NCBI GenBank assembly: GCA_903813345.2
Contig: CAIIXF020000010.1
Span: forward strand, 31,710,425-31,774,424
Direction: 5' to 3'
Source of the DNA: Owenia fusiformis
Taxonomy: Eukaryota; Annelida; Polychaeta; Sabellida; Oweniidae
DNA length: 64,000 bases
This document shows positions 23,297-38,200 of this stretch, one piece after another (the first letter of the stretch is position 1; each line of letters begins with the position of its first letter). The notes under the pieces are model-generated. The model had not been told where the DNA came from, ran no database searches, and worked only from the letters and a program-made list of their open reading frames with translations. The translations under genes were made by a program, and so were the position numbers.

Positions 23297-26200
23297 CTAC
23301 TTTCTGCCACACCCGGCCGCTTGGAGGAGATCGTTAGGTCCAGAGGGATTGTTGGTGATCTGATTTTGGAGGGAACTACAAAATGCATGGAAGCTCATAT
23401 TGATTTTTTCAGGAAAGAAAGACGAGAAATTGCTCATGTTGTTAGTTAGTTGTAAAAAATGACGTCTTGGACACCTGCTCAAAAGTCATTTGTATCAGAA
23501 AAATACGAAAAATGCGTATAGAAAATGTGGACCAAATGATTAAAGAGTTGAAGCGACGGTTATGTCCGCCATTTGTGACAACGGTATCTGACTTAACCGT
23601 TGTCAGGCAATTCCGATGTGATATCTTTGAAAATATTCATTCAATTATGTCCATTTTTCACGAAAGAGAGAAGACTGTGTATGTATAGCTCCTGTAGATG
23701 GTTAGTTGTAAAACATGATGCCTTGGACACCTGCTCAAAAGACGGTTGTTCTAGGAAAATATGAAAAATGCAGTCAGAGGTGACTGCCACAGCAATAAAA
23801 CCAAATAACTTTCTAACTGTAGTAATTGAGCACTTCAGATTTGGCACAAATTATCTTCATTCAATGTGTATTAAGTTTATGGAGTCTAATCAAAATCGCT
23901 TTGAAGACTCTAGAGTCATGGCCAAAATGGCTTGTTGAGTCTGCCTGAACCAGGGCGTTTGACTGCGATTTTAAAGCATTTCGACCATGACTTTAAAGTC
24001 CCTAGAGTGAATTTGACTTCACTCTACAGATTTACATACATATAAAGGTGATATACATACACAGTCTCTCCTTTCTTTCTGATTAATGAACATAATTGAA
24101 TTTTCCAAGGTATATTGATTTTTTGGGGTTGCGTTTTTTTGAACACCCTATACAATAAATAGTTTATGATTCTTTTTAAATCATGATTTCACCATGGACG
24201 TCGTAATCCACAATTCCATATATTGAAGCTTGTATTTAGACTTCAAGTATAGCATCGTCAATGCATATACCGATAAAAACCTGTAGTGCCAATAGTCAAT
24301 TGTATCAAATTACACCCCTACCAATGGCAGTTTATACATTATATTAACACAAGTTCAAGACATAGCTCATAATTGGTATTTATGAAGTATTCTATTTACT
24401 AATGCTGAATGTTTTGATTTTTTAAAGGGTCTTACTTGTTTATAAGCCAGGTCCTAACTTCAGCAGGGGTTGGGTTATTTGTCACTGTGCCAAGATATGC
24501 TGCTGCAACTCCAGCCTATAATATAAACATATATTTCTGTGAGAAACCTGTATTACGTATCAAATGCCATGTTTGTATTGTTATGTGTTTACAAAATGAG
24601 AATATGTTTTGATAATAATAAAATATATGCATTATTGTATTTCATTCTGACAACGTTATATAAGAAAAGATATGTAATTCCTAATCTGATCCATATTGGT
24701 ATTGAATGTTTGAAATATATAATTTATATAAATATTATGTTATGCATTTGAAATGTTTTGTTGAATTATACTTTTTACGTTTTTCAATAAGTGACTTTCA
24801 GAAAAACAATCATTACACTTGGATCAATTCATAATGTGCTCACACTTACATACATAGTACAATCACAGCACATATTATTGAATACATATATTGAATCGAA
24901 TGAGAGACAACGTGTACAAAGGCCAATAACCCAGATGCGAGTAGAAATAATCTTGATTTACGTCATTGAAAATTCAAAATTCAGTCAAAGAAATATCATA
25001 TTTGAAATCTACATGTAAAATTACTTCTAGAAATGTGGTTTTAAAAAGTGTTTATCAACTTTGAAAAATTAGTTTTCTTTGAAAATGTGACTTCTAGCTC
25101 GGGGAGATTCCCCATAGACCCCATGCTATAAAATCACAAAAAATGAAATATCTTTTCTTTTAGTGGACAGATAATATTTTGCTTTACTGGACATATTTTC
25201 ATTAGTATAAGTATCAGACACATAAGGGTTATATTAAAATTGAGCCACTTAAATTGATAATATTCAAGTTTAAGGGAACGTTCTTATATACCTGCCATGT
25301 TAATTGACCCGAATCAGCCACCTGGTGGTGAAACTGGTAACTACCTACTCGCATTCGGGTAATTGCTACCTTTTTGACTGAAGAATAATTCAATTTTGAT
25401 GTATAATTGTACAAATGAATTTTAGCGTCGCAAATGAACAAATTATATCATGGAACATTTGATAACGATCAGGATATTAACAAATTATGGTTATGAAAAA
25501 AAGAAATTCGTTGGTGGTATGAGAACTCTATTTTGTTCTGTGCTATCGGCCTTGAGGAAGATGACATGGGTCTCTAGAGGTATTATTTTAACATTCATTA
25601 ACACTGTTCACTTCTATTGTAAAATATGTGTACTCATATTCATAATTTCAACGTGTAACTTCATAATTGTAACCCTCTAGTGATTGGAGGAAAATAGATA
25701 AACAATACAATACAAAAAAATCAATGGGCAATCTTGAGCTGAAAGAAAAATACTTACGACATGTGGGGCGGCCATTGAGGTGCCGCTTAGAGTGGCGGTG
25801 GCGCTGTCACTGGTATACCATGCACTTAAGATACCAGAGCCCTGGGGAACAGACATAATTGCTACACTTATATCTTAAAGCACTTGAAGAAACAAAATGG
25901 TACGTGCATTTTAAGTCTTAAATTCCTTTTTAACAACTGAGACGATCATACATACAGGCATCGTAGTACATAAAGAAAATCAACAGCTACAAATGAACAC
26001 TCATAGTAGAAATCCTTGAAATTGATACTCACGGGTGCATAAATGTCAACGCAGGGTCCATAATTGGAATAACTCGCCCTTCTGTCCGATGTGGTGGATG
26101 CAGCAACTGTTAAACTTAAATGCACAATCGAGAAATCATTACAATAAACCCTGTCATAGTCACTCTACTATACCTTGCATTTGGTGTTCATAAGCAACCC

Positions 26201-29200
26201 ATTTGGCTTATTATTATTGATTATGTTATTTGTTTTTATGTGTCTGTTCCTTATGAATGGTTTATCAGATGTTTATTAGATGTTAATACTGTAAGGTTCT
26301 TTCAAAAATACACTAAGCAATACAATTAGACTAACAAATTATCTTATGCATTTCTAGGGTTTAGGTATAGTAGAGTGAGTTCGTTATTAAACTAATATAG
26401 CACACATTGTATATCAACGATATTTACACCAGCAGTCTAGCACCGATACGTGCTTAAGGATTCTTAGGAAAACATTATTCCCATTACTTTGGAAATAGAT
26501 TTTCGAGAACCTTCCCAGTCAGTTTCACTAAAGAGACCAGAATAGTTTGGCCCGATTGAATTCTAAAAAATAAGTTAGCAATTATATATAAAAGATAGAT
26601 ATAAGTAGATAGGTCAATGAAATTTGTTCATTTGGATTCCTTGATACCTAGAATGGCATTTTGAATCTAAGATATATACCCTGGATCATTTTGTGTAAAA
26701 TCATTGTAAACATAATATGCCAGTTAAAACGACGTTAAAGTCCTCATGTTAACTTGAAAACATGTTTTTATCATTCATTAACTATTTTTCATGACCTTTA
26801 AAAGTTATTTTAGAGATTTTTGGGGGGAAAAAATTGAAAAAAAGTTGTCAGCTTTTGATTTATAAGTATTCAAACTTCCCGCCATTTTTCAAAGAGAAGT
26901 TTTTAATCATTAAATATTCCACCATACATTTCAAAAGGACTATATTTCTAACACCAATGCAAAGATTGAACAAGTTCAAAGGACACACTATTCCAATAAT
27001 GTTCCACTTCAATGTTACAGCATATCAAAAATATTGACTCACTGAGGTGGCAGAAACTTTTTGGGAATATTATAATTTTGTTCCGGTCAATATTTTCTAA
27101 ATATGCTTCAGTTCAAAAATAAACCAATGTTGATTGAGGTAAAATGAGGTAAATAGGAAGAAACAGATGTTGGTTTCTATGAGAACTGAATTTTTTCGGT
27201 AAAATCATATGAGGATAAATGCAATACATTGGTATGAATCTTCGCTTGTTAAAAGATATGTGTGACCTCTAAAAGTTCGTTTCAAATAAAGTCATGATTT
27301 TTCGACCAAAAAGTCCTTCAAAAACCACTTTAAATTAAAAGAAAAAGTTTCACATATGACAAGTTGATAACATTGGGTAGGACTACAATATAAGACAAAG
27401 TGGTTTGTACTTTATATGGGTGTTTCAAGTGTGCATTGTAAGCGGCGCGCGCAAAGTGGTTACAACTGGTTGATAAAAAGATTTTCTAGACTAACGCTGT
27501 AGATGTTCTAGCAGGTGTGTGTCCACAAGCGTCTGCATTTGAGTTCCCAGCAGAAACTGTAGCAATGATTCCATCGTTTATCGCGGCTGCCAGAGCATCA
27601 TCAATGCTATTCGTGGTGCAGGTACACCCAAGAGACATACTGTAAATGAGCATTGAGTTACTAAATGAATATGATAATAAATAAATAAAAAAAGAAAAAT
27701 AAATTAAATAAAAAACTCTTTCAGTGAATGCACGTGTTAAGAAAATGTTTCAATAACCGAGTTGTATAATATTTTTTATATCTCTATATCACTTTAACAC
27801 TACTTTATTTCTTACATATAAAAATACTGAATAAACCAAACGCATCCTCCTTTTAGATTCTCAAGTCCTTGATACAAATAACATCTTTCACAATATCAAT
27901 CATTATTAAAATAATCATGAGAGCCAAATAAAATAGTAAAGTTGCATTACTTGATCACCGTCTTTCTTCCCCTGCTACTGTACTGTTCCCTAATCCAACC
28001 CAGTGCTGATGCAATTCCGCTGTAAACGAATATGAATTGTATATGCAAAAACTGAGTACCACTGAACGAAATTATACGCATTGAACGCTATCTCTTTTCT
28101 CGAGGAACATTGCCGGGTTGTTAATCGATTATTGGCCCGCCACTATGGCCCGCCACTATGACGCCACATATTGTTCGGGTCAATATTATACAAATAGTGA
28201 CTGTCATTGAGGGAAATAGTGTAAAATATTATTCACGAGGGAATTTTTTTGCACAATTTCCCAAATATGTGGCAGTCTCTATTCCAACTCCTACAATCTC
28301 AGCTATCAGGGAAGATAAAACATACTAATGATTGGTCACATGACCTAACTGGTGATCGGTACATTTTATCTTCCCTGATAGAAGGGATTTAGAACTTTGC
28401 AGGAAATTAGTTCATCTATTTCATTTTTGTGAATGAATGTTGACCCTTTGAAATGACTATGGACTGAAAGACTGGATTTTATCTATCCCACATCATTTGA
28501 GACTGAATGCTCTATCGTGTATGAGTACTTATATCTACACCTATTTTTCAGGTTATGAGTATTGGCTATCAATTTCTAATTTTTTCTTCAACGTGTATTG
28601 TGCAAGAAAATCTTACGCACTGAACGATTTCTAATTTCCCGGGGAAAATTGCCGGTCGTTAAATGCATTCTCGACCGGTCGTTAAATGCATTCTTGACCA
28701 CCACTATGACGTCACATATTGCTCAGGTCGATATAGTAAAATAAACGCCTCCTAAACTTGCACTAAAACCCCTAGAACTGGTCCGGCAAGGAGGTAATAA
28801 TAAAGTATAACAAATCCCTTCTAAACTAGTCCTAATACCCCTAGAACAGGCCAGGCCGGGAGGCCAGGCAAGGTGGTAATAATATTATGCTAATTTCTTG
28901 CGTGTTAAACAATGTCATAGCATCTAATTGCACATCGAGATAAAGAAGCGTGTACGGAATATGCATATGCCTACATCAATTAAAACATCACATTTAAGTG
29001 TAGTATTTTGGAAATTGGCCGTCGAAATATACAAACGAAAGTGGTATGCAAGAGACTTAATTATGTTATCATTAAAGCTCTGCAGCGTTCCCTCCTCTTA
29101 ACGATTTCCCTATATCCCGTAGAATTTTGTTCGGTGGGACAATGAAATATAAACGAGAGGTAGTGACTCTTAAAAACCAAGGATAGATATACAGGGTGGG

Positions 29201-32200
29201 CCAAAAATCAATACCCAAGTTTAAAGATGAATGATTCATATGACACATCAAGTATTATATTATTATAGCATATTAAAGATAAATCATTTCCCGACAATAC
29301 GACACCATCCTATTGAAAAAAGATTGTTTTCCTGTGGAATGAAAATGGTGATAATAACCTACACCCCTTTGAGATATCTGAGGTTATAAATGCATGCAAG
29401 AAAATGAAGCTAGGTCGTGCCCCAGGATTTGATGATGTCACAGCAGAACATATTTGTTATGGAGGTGATGCAGTCTATAATCTCTTGATGATTATAATGA
29501 ATTGTATCGTAAAATATGAATATGTTCCAAATTATTTTAAGCTTGGTATCCTGATCCCCCTTTTTAAGGGAGGGAATAAGGATCCTCTATGTAAAGATGA
29601 CCACAGGGGGATAACACTCATGTGTCAATTCAGCAAGTTATTTGAAAGATTAATGCTTATCAGAAGCAATGCAGACTGTACCATTTATCCAATACATGAG
29701 TTACAAGGTGCTAACCAAGATAAATGCTCCAGCCTGCATACTTCTTTGTTTATTAGAGAGGCCATAGCATATAATGTTGAAAGGAACGGGATATGTTATG
29801 TAATTTTATGTGATGTAAAAAAGGCCTTTGATTCTGTATGGTTAGATGGTATGTTATATGCACTTTATATGCAGGGAATAAATGGGAAAATGTAGAGGCT
29901 TCTTTCCCAGTGGTACACTAATTATCAATGTGTAATAAGAGTAGGGTCAAATATGTCATCAAAAATTAATATGCAGCAGGGTGTTCACCAGGGGGGTGTC
30001 TGGAGCATGGAAATCTACATGAGATTTTGTAATTCACTGATTGAAAAAATAGCTAACATGAATACTGGGTCTAAGGTCAGAGATATAGTTACAACTTGTC
30101 CAGCATACGCAGATGACCTTGCACTAGTATATATATATAGCGAAAAGGGGGCACAAACCCTTCTGAATCTAATTTTTGAGCATAGTTGCCAATGGCGATA
30201 TTCTTTCCACCCCCAAAAGACCAAGGTACTATGTTTTAAAACTGGGAAACAGCAGGATTTTACCCTGACACTAGGTGGTCAGAAAATTGAATGTGTATAA
30301 TCAGCCTGTCATGTGGGGATACCCTTGACTGTAGGGGCTAATTACAAAGACCATGTAATGTCAGTCTGTGACAAAGGTAAACGAATGATTAATGCTGCGG
30401 TGGGATCTATTTCAACATCTAGTACTAGGTATAATCCTCTCACAGCAAGCATTTTATACTGGAGTGTTGTTGTACCAAGTGTATTGTATGGCTCAGAGTG
30501 CCTTGTATTGAAAGACTCTGACTATGAGACCTTAAATACCCCACAACGGGGAATAGCAAGAAAACTGCAGGGTCTACCATGTAAAACTGCCAATGTTGCC
30601 TGCCTTCCACAGTAAGGATGGCAGAGCCCGACCTCTAAAGTGTATGTTAGGAAATTGTTATTATTGTGGCAAGTGATATCCCTATCTGCAGCATCCCTAT
30701 ATAAGAGAATAGCATATAATAGTATTTATAGGTGGGAGGTTGCTGATAAGGATACACGTTTGAAAAATATCTATTCCCCCATATGGGATATGATGAACAT
30801 TGCATGTAAACTTAATTTGCACGATGATATCTTGATAATGATCTCAAATGGTGAGATATGTTCTAAGGGTTACTGGATGAGGCTAGTTAAGTCAATAGTT
30901 CACAACCATGAACTTCTTCAGTGGAGATTTAACTGCATGTTTTTGGATCTCTTGTTAGTTTTAGACAAGTAATTAATATAGTGAAACCATCAATATGGTG
31001 GGTACAGGCTAGGGCTTACCCAAAATGTATTAAACCCTGTACTTTTATGATAAGAATCCTGACTGGGACATGCCCCCTTAATGCGTATGACCATGTTGCT
31101 AAATCTAGATTATGTTCTCTTGTGAAAGCCTAGCACAGGAAAGGGCCCCTTTTTAGAGTATATTAGAGTTATGAATTATCACGGTCAAGGTTTTAATGCA
31201 ATCATTGTAAATATCCTGAAACAAGGAGATATTACTGCTGCTCAGCATACATAAAACTTGTATAATAAAAGATGTAGCTTGCTGTAGATAGTGGTACTTC
31301 ACTTTCTATATCTCTATTTTTATATATTATATCCGAAATAACTTTATGTAATATTATATCTTAAATAACTTTATGTTATATTGTACTCATCATTTATGGT
31401 GGAATAAAAGATACATACACATAAACATAAAAGCTAAAATTGACACCAGGGGTGTCATGAGTGAACATAAATCAAACAATGAAAATTCACAATTTCAAAT
31501 TGCAGTCACAGCTGCATTGACTGAATCATCATAAATATTAAGAGTAATGCCGATTGATAGTTCATTAAAAAGGTACAAGTATTATTGGTGAATTTTGCAC
31601 TTAACGTGTACATTTTTGAAGGTTTCAAAGTTCAAATTTCCTCAATTTTCCATGATTTGAAAATTGGTGGTTAAATAATTTTATCGTCGATCATGACACC
31701 TCTTGTGTCAACTTAAGCCTCCAACTCCGAAAGAAAGCAATGGTTTATCAATCGAATGGTGTCACATTGTTAACAAATGATTTATCTTTACAAATGACAT
31801 ATAATATTTGACATTATTTAACATATATAATATGATATTCACGTTTAAAATTGTTGTTTTTTGGCCCACCCTATATTTATATAATATCATGGTTGGTATT
31901 CAAATGATATTGACCGAGAGAAATATGATATTGACCGAACGAGCGCAGGTTCAAATCATATTTCTCATGGAATAATTCATATTAGAATAAACACTGAAAT
32001 TAGCTTTTTATTCCATGATTAAATTCTTCTCTGTTACAAGTAAATAGGCTATAAAACAAAAACCCATACTTTATGTTTAAGTATCTTCATTAAGTGATCA
32101 ACTGTTTTTGGATCAACTTTTTTTAAATAAAAGAAGCGCTTTGAAGGTCTAGTTCTCGACATTGTTGTCAAACATATATCATACATTTAATTACAGCTGT

Positions 32201-35200
32201 GAATTTTCTACAAATGAATCAAACAATTTCTTTAGGTGAAGTGTATTTAGAAAAAATGTTAAGTCTTTATCACATAATTAACGTAGTTATAAGAGAAGTT
32301 TAATCACTCCAAAAAATGGCCAAAATGCCGGAATGGTTTGATCAAAGTTAGAAAGGATTGACTAAAACGACTCGCGTAATCGTGAGTGTGACTTTTTATT
32401 ACTAAAAGTATAAATAGACGTCATTATTATGAGAAATCCAATATCCAGCAATATGGCCAATGAGGGGATCTTGTGAAATTGAATTGTTAGTGAAGTTTAG
32501 AAGAATGCACCATCTTAGACAGTTTTCAATCTTATAAAACTTCGTGAAAAATATCAGTATATAAAATGAAAGTCTAATTGATAGAACCACCTTGTGATAG
32601 AATTGGAGGTAATGTCCTTCAGATTCAGGGGTCTCTCTTCAGTTCAATTAGGGGTAGGGATAACAATAAACTTAAAATTTGAAGATAATTTTAACCCATA
32701 GTATTTCTCAATCACCAATAAATATGTTATACATCATTTTCATATGCATACTTAGCGTTTGCATATGAAAATTGATGTCAGATGAGAATATAGATGTGTT
32801 TATTGAGCAAAATGGTCGCATCCGACCCTTTATAACTTTCTGGCAATGTCTTAAAGGGTGACGCATATCGTTTAGCAAATCGAACGCTCGTTTCTGGTGT
32901 TGCTCACCGTTTAGTATAAAAGGCCCGATCCCGGAATAATACTCAAGGGTTTACAGGTTCGAGGTCGTTGTGTCAACACCTCTAACTGTTATATAGCATA
33001 AGTATATTATAGATCGTCACACATTTATAAAATGGTGATTTTTATTTTGACAAATCAATTCCACATTTATGGGTGAAGTTTCAGGATCTTCTATTTGTGT
33101 ATAATAAGGAAAAATTGGCATCTAAATTTCCCCATAACGTAATAGCACACAGCTTGGCATATGAAATATCCTACAAATGAAACAAAGCAAGACAAACCGG
33201 TTTCTAATACAAGGATTTATATTGGCTGTTGTACATGTATTCTTTGAACGCAATCGCTCTTTGGATAACGTTTTGAAAATCATTATAAACGGATTACTTT
33301 ATCTCAAAGACAATTTCAATAAACTGGATTTTACAGAACTCCCCTTATTTCTTAAAAATGGACTGATCCAGTTGATTCGCCTGGAGCCGCCATATTGTTT
33401 TTATACGGGATGCTAATCGGAACCCTTTAATGTTTATTTCAAATCTATCAGTCAGAAACAGTTTAAGATGGGCTCAACAATGGTATGATCATGAACAATT
33501 TAACATACAGAAAATGATACCATTGCCATAGAGTAAAATGTATTACAGTGTATAATCGCAAATTGTAATTTATGACGCAATTTAAAGGAAAAGTCACACC
33601 GTTCCCAGTCCAACACTTAATTTAAATCAAAACATAAAATTGGGGACGAGTTAACTTGGCTACAAGTTGTCTTGGAGACAAGTTGTCTTGGAGACCAGTT
33701 GTTTTGGGTACGAGATGTCCTGTCTGGGGCTTAATTTCTTTTCACACATTGCAAAATGATAAATGATACAAAATCACTAAAATAACACTTTTTTAGGCGC
33801 CATGTTGTCGGCATCTCAATTTCAATCTGTTCCGGATTGTGTACCCTCTCCATGTGAACATTATATTCATTTTCATAGAGAATAACAAGGCAGGTGTGTA
33901 TGCATGCCAAATAACAAATGCTTAGTTTTAGTTTCCTTGCAAAAATGCATTCTTTTAGGCCTCACTCACAAAACCAGTAGGTTATCAAGATTATTATTGT
34001 TAAATCATCAAACAATTCATTGAGTCCCGCGCTTAAATCCTTCAGTATCATGATACTGTCATAATATGAAATGAGAGTATAGTTGTCCCTATTGTATACA
34101 GAAAAAAGTTGTGAACCAGTTTTTGATGAAGTTTTGCGTGTATACATGTATATATTCACTTACGCTGTGGATCCAGAACCTGATGCAGCAAGTACTTTCA
34201 CAGGAATAATCGTCGCATCTTGGGCAACCCCTAGGGTCTTCCCTGCGACAGTACCTAAATAGAAACCGGATGTTTCACAACTTCATATATCACTAAACCT
34301 TTCCAATAAGCCCCGCCGCCGTTGATATATCATAGAAACTATGATATATTGGCTAGATTGATGATATAATGTCATTGGTTGTACTTTTTCAAAATTAGTA
34401 AGATAAAAATAATCCTATTTTTGCGATGGACAGATTGCTACCTACAACATGGCATTCTCAATCTAGCCAATATACCCTAACTTCTTTGATCCACCAAAAG
34501 GTTGCAGGGGAGGGGGGGGGGGGTTATTGGCTCGGTCTGTTTGCCGACACTGAAATCAAAAAGTCCGACTCGTTTGATTTTCTCATGCATGGTGTTTTTT
34601 TGCATTTATTAATCATAAAAGTAAAGTGTTAATACAGTGTGTCCCAAAAAAGGAAACCAGAAATAGATTGCTTATTTCTCAAATATGAATAATAATAGGA
34701 AAATTTCACAGCTACCATCTGATAGGTTATGATGTCCTTTTTCTTATGATACCAAAGGTGTTTATTTTTCTTCACGGATGACTGAGTTCTAAGAGATTTA
34801 AGTTACCATGTCAGAAATTGGTTTGTGCCACTTTTTCTGTCATGAATGGCTGAACAATGAGGGATTAAAATGGCTCTGCAAGACCATGTCCTATTCTTCC
34901 TTTGGGGTTATCTCAAGGGTAAAGTCTTCACAACACCACCAAGAGACGTTGATGATCTAAGGGCCAGGATTGTCGCAGCAGTGGAGGATCTAAGGGGACA
35001 GAGAGACATCATCAGGGATGCAGTACGTACGATGAGATCAAGGGCAGACATTTGCATTGAAAGGAATGGGGGTCATGTTGCGGACACTGGGGTGTCCAAC
35101 AACTTTGAATGGACATTGGGATTTAAAAGGGGTGTTAAATATGATATGTGTAATTTTAATTGGAATAAATGAGTAAAAGAGTGATATCCTGATGTTTGTT

Positions 35201-38200
35201 GTTACTTATCACTTTGTTATGATGGTGAAATTGACTTGGCTGAAAGTGGTACAAACTCATTTCTGACATGGTCACTTAAATCCCTTATAACTCAGTCATC
35301 CGTGAAGGAAAATATCATAATCTATCAGATGGTAGCTGTGAAATTTTCCTATCATTATTCATATTTGAGAAATAAGCAATCTATTGCTGGTTTCCTTTTT
35401 TTTGGGACACCCTGTACAAATTTTTATTCAAAATATTCTAAATGAATATATAGTAAAAATGTAGCAATTAATCATCACTGTATTTACTCATTTAATTACA
35501 TTTATAGTTGTCGTGCTACTCTTGGACGATAAGCTAAGATAATGTTGATCAAATTGGATATCGTTTTACATTAATTCGTAAATGTCAGCCCGTAGTTCGA
35601 AAACATGCAAGGTTACGTAAGGTTATTATTCGTAATAATATATATATATAATATATTTCATGGATACATCAACAGGCAGTTACAAATTAATTATAACTGG
35701 TAGTTAGCGGATAATAACTTTCAAAATATTTTTAGTTATTACAAATATAAAATGGACCCGATTGTAAGATCAGATTTTATTTGCTACATCACATTTGTTA
35801 TTTAGGCATTTTTATTTGACTGAATATTACATAGCCTAACATATATCTACTAACGAATAATGAACTAGATATGATGACTATACTTACCAGCAACGTGGGT
35901 TCCGTGTCCATTGTCATCATCGGCAGAGCTAGTACCCGATATGAAGCTAATTCCCTAAAAATATTTCAGTTTGAAATACGAATCACGAATACGAATTTTA
36001 TCAAGATTGTCAATGGAAAACCCTTACAAGAATTGAAAAGATGGATTTTGGAATCGAGAATAACATAATAGGGCAGTTCGCAAGTTCCAACATTTTGGCG
36101 AGGGAAGTTCTCTGCAGAAAGAAAATGAGCAATTCGGTCCCCCCTTCTAAACCTCAAAAACTAATTAAACCAGTATATAATATGAATCTTTGGATCTTAT
36201 GCCAAGATCGGACACGTACTGTACATGTAATGGTATTGGGGTAGATTATTTTAAGTAGGAGAAGTCAGAAAAGAGATATAAAATGTACAAAATTGCGAGA
36301 AACATGACCCATAAGCTTATCCAAAACATACTATCATTACGTCGTTTTAGTTACTTTAGAGTCATTCGTTTGCCATTGAACATAATAAGGTAAAGCTCAG
36401 AGGGAAATATGAATAAACATAAACTTAGAATTTACACCATATAAACTTACAGGCTCAACACGACCACAGAATTCATCATGAGTGTATCTAACTCCACTGA
36501 AAGAAAAAGTGTAAATACAAGTTAGATAAAATTGTTTTTTCTTCGGTTGGATTCATGGTCATTGATTAATATAGGAAGCAAGCAACATGCTATTTTTGTC
36601 CTTATGATCTCAAATATGATATCTTCAGAGTTCCAAGATATGCTATAAATGCTTTAACGGCCCCTATGCGTATTGTCTCATACCACCTGAAGTATACTTT
36701 AACCCCTAAATGGTTTTTTGTTTTTTACACCCTCTAAAGGTTTTTGGGGTCCGTTTGGACCCCCTGAAGTATGCTTTAACCCTTAAATGTTTTTTTGTCT
36801 TTTACACCCTCTAAAGGTTTTTGGGGTCCGTTTGGACCCCCTGAAGTATACTTTAACCCTTGAATGTTTTGTTGTTTTTTACACCTTCTAAAGTTTTTTG
36901 GGGTCCGTTTGGACTCCCTGAAGTATACTTTAAGCTACGTCACATGCCAGTATCGGGAGAAAGTAATGACCGTCGTCTTTTCCTCCAAAACGGTGGATGG
37001 TAACACCCCAGTCACATTCCCTACGGCGACTTTGCGGTATATCATTTCTGCGGCCAGTAACATTTCTACGCTCCCTTGGAATTTCTGCGCTCTCATACTT
37101 TTGCAGTCACATTTCCCACGGCAGCCGCACGGTGAATTTTAATTTTTAGTTGATAACACCCCAGTCACATTTCCTACGGCGACCTTGCGGTCTATCATTT
37201 CTGCGGCCAGTAGCTTTTCTACGCTCGCCGCAGAATTTCTGCGATCTCATACTTTTGCAGTCACATTTCCCACGGCAGCCGCACGGTGAATTTTAAATTT
37301 ATGTTGATAAATAATAGTTTTTTCATTTTATTTACATCGGGACAATTTATAAATGTTATTCAAAGTGCTAGGATGTAATATCAAATGAAAAGTAATCGTG
37401 AAACATTGACAAATAATGATTCAATCTTCTTGAGCCAGTTGATTTGTACGGGGACCTCAGAAATGAACAAATATTATAACTCCGAGTTATAATTTCTACG
37501 CCTTCCCTGCGGCCTGTAAAAATCTGCATACGCCGTACGGAGGACGCAAGGCGAGCGTAGTTTTTCTACGCTCGCCGCAGAAATTCACCGATTTAATTGT
37601 TCTGCGGTCGACTTGCGGCCGCCGTGCGACAAATGTGACTGGGGTGTTAATAATACTTTTTTCTCATTTTATTTACATCAAGACAATTTATAAATGTTAT
37701 TCATAGTGCTAGGATGTAATATCAAATGAAAAGTGATCGTGAAACATTGACAAATAATGATTCAATCTTGTTGAGCCAGTTGATTTCTATGGGGACCTCA
37801 GAAATGAACAAATATTATAACTCCGAGTTATAATTTCTACGCCTTCCTTGCGGCCGCAGGTTGACCGCAGATCAATTAAATCGGTGAATTTCTGCGGCGA
37901 GCGTAGAAAAACTACGCTCGCCTTGCGGCCTCCGTACGGCGTATGCAGATTTTTACAGGCCGCAGGGAAGGCGTAGAAATTATAACTCGGAGTTATAATA
38001 TTTGTTCATTTCTGAGTTCCCCATAGAAATCAACTGGCTCAACAAGATTGAATCATTATTTGTCAATGTTTCACGATCACTTTTCATTTGATATTACATC
38101 CTAGCACTATGAATAACATTTATAAATTGTCCTGATGTAAATAAAATGAAAAAAGTATTATTTATCAACAGAAATTTAAAATTCACCGTGCGGCTGCCGT

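Larger units (their letters stand above)
29192..31873. mobile_element. Tc1/mariner-type element split by a LINE, with a MITE also inside
   Basis: Left end CAGGGTGGGCCAAAAA at 29192 after TA (29190-29191). Right end GGCCCACCCTA at 31864-31873 before TA (31874-31875). The arms match for ~135 bp (shared AAAGATAAATCATTT and TGACACCAT-like blocks). Between the arms sit a non-LTR retrotransposon (29330-31437) and a small palindromic MITE (31440-31711), so this is a nest of at least three insertions in protease intron 8. Confidence 0.78.
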
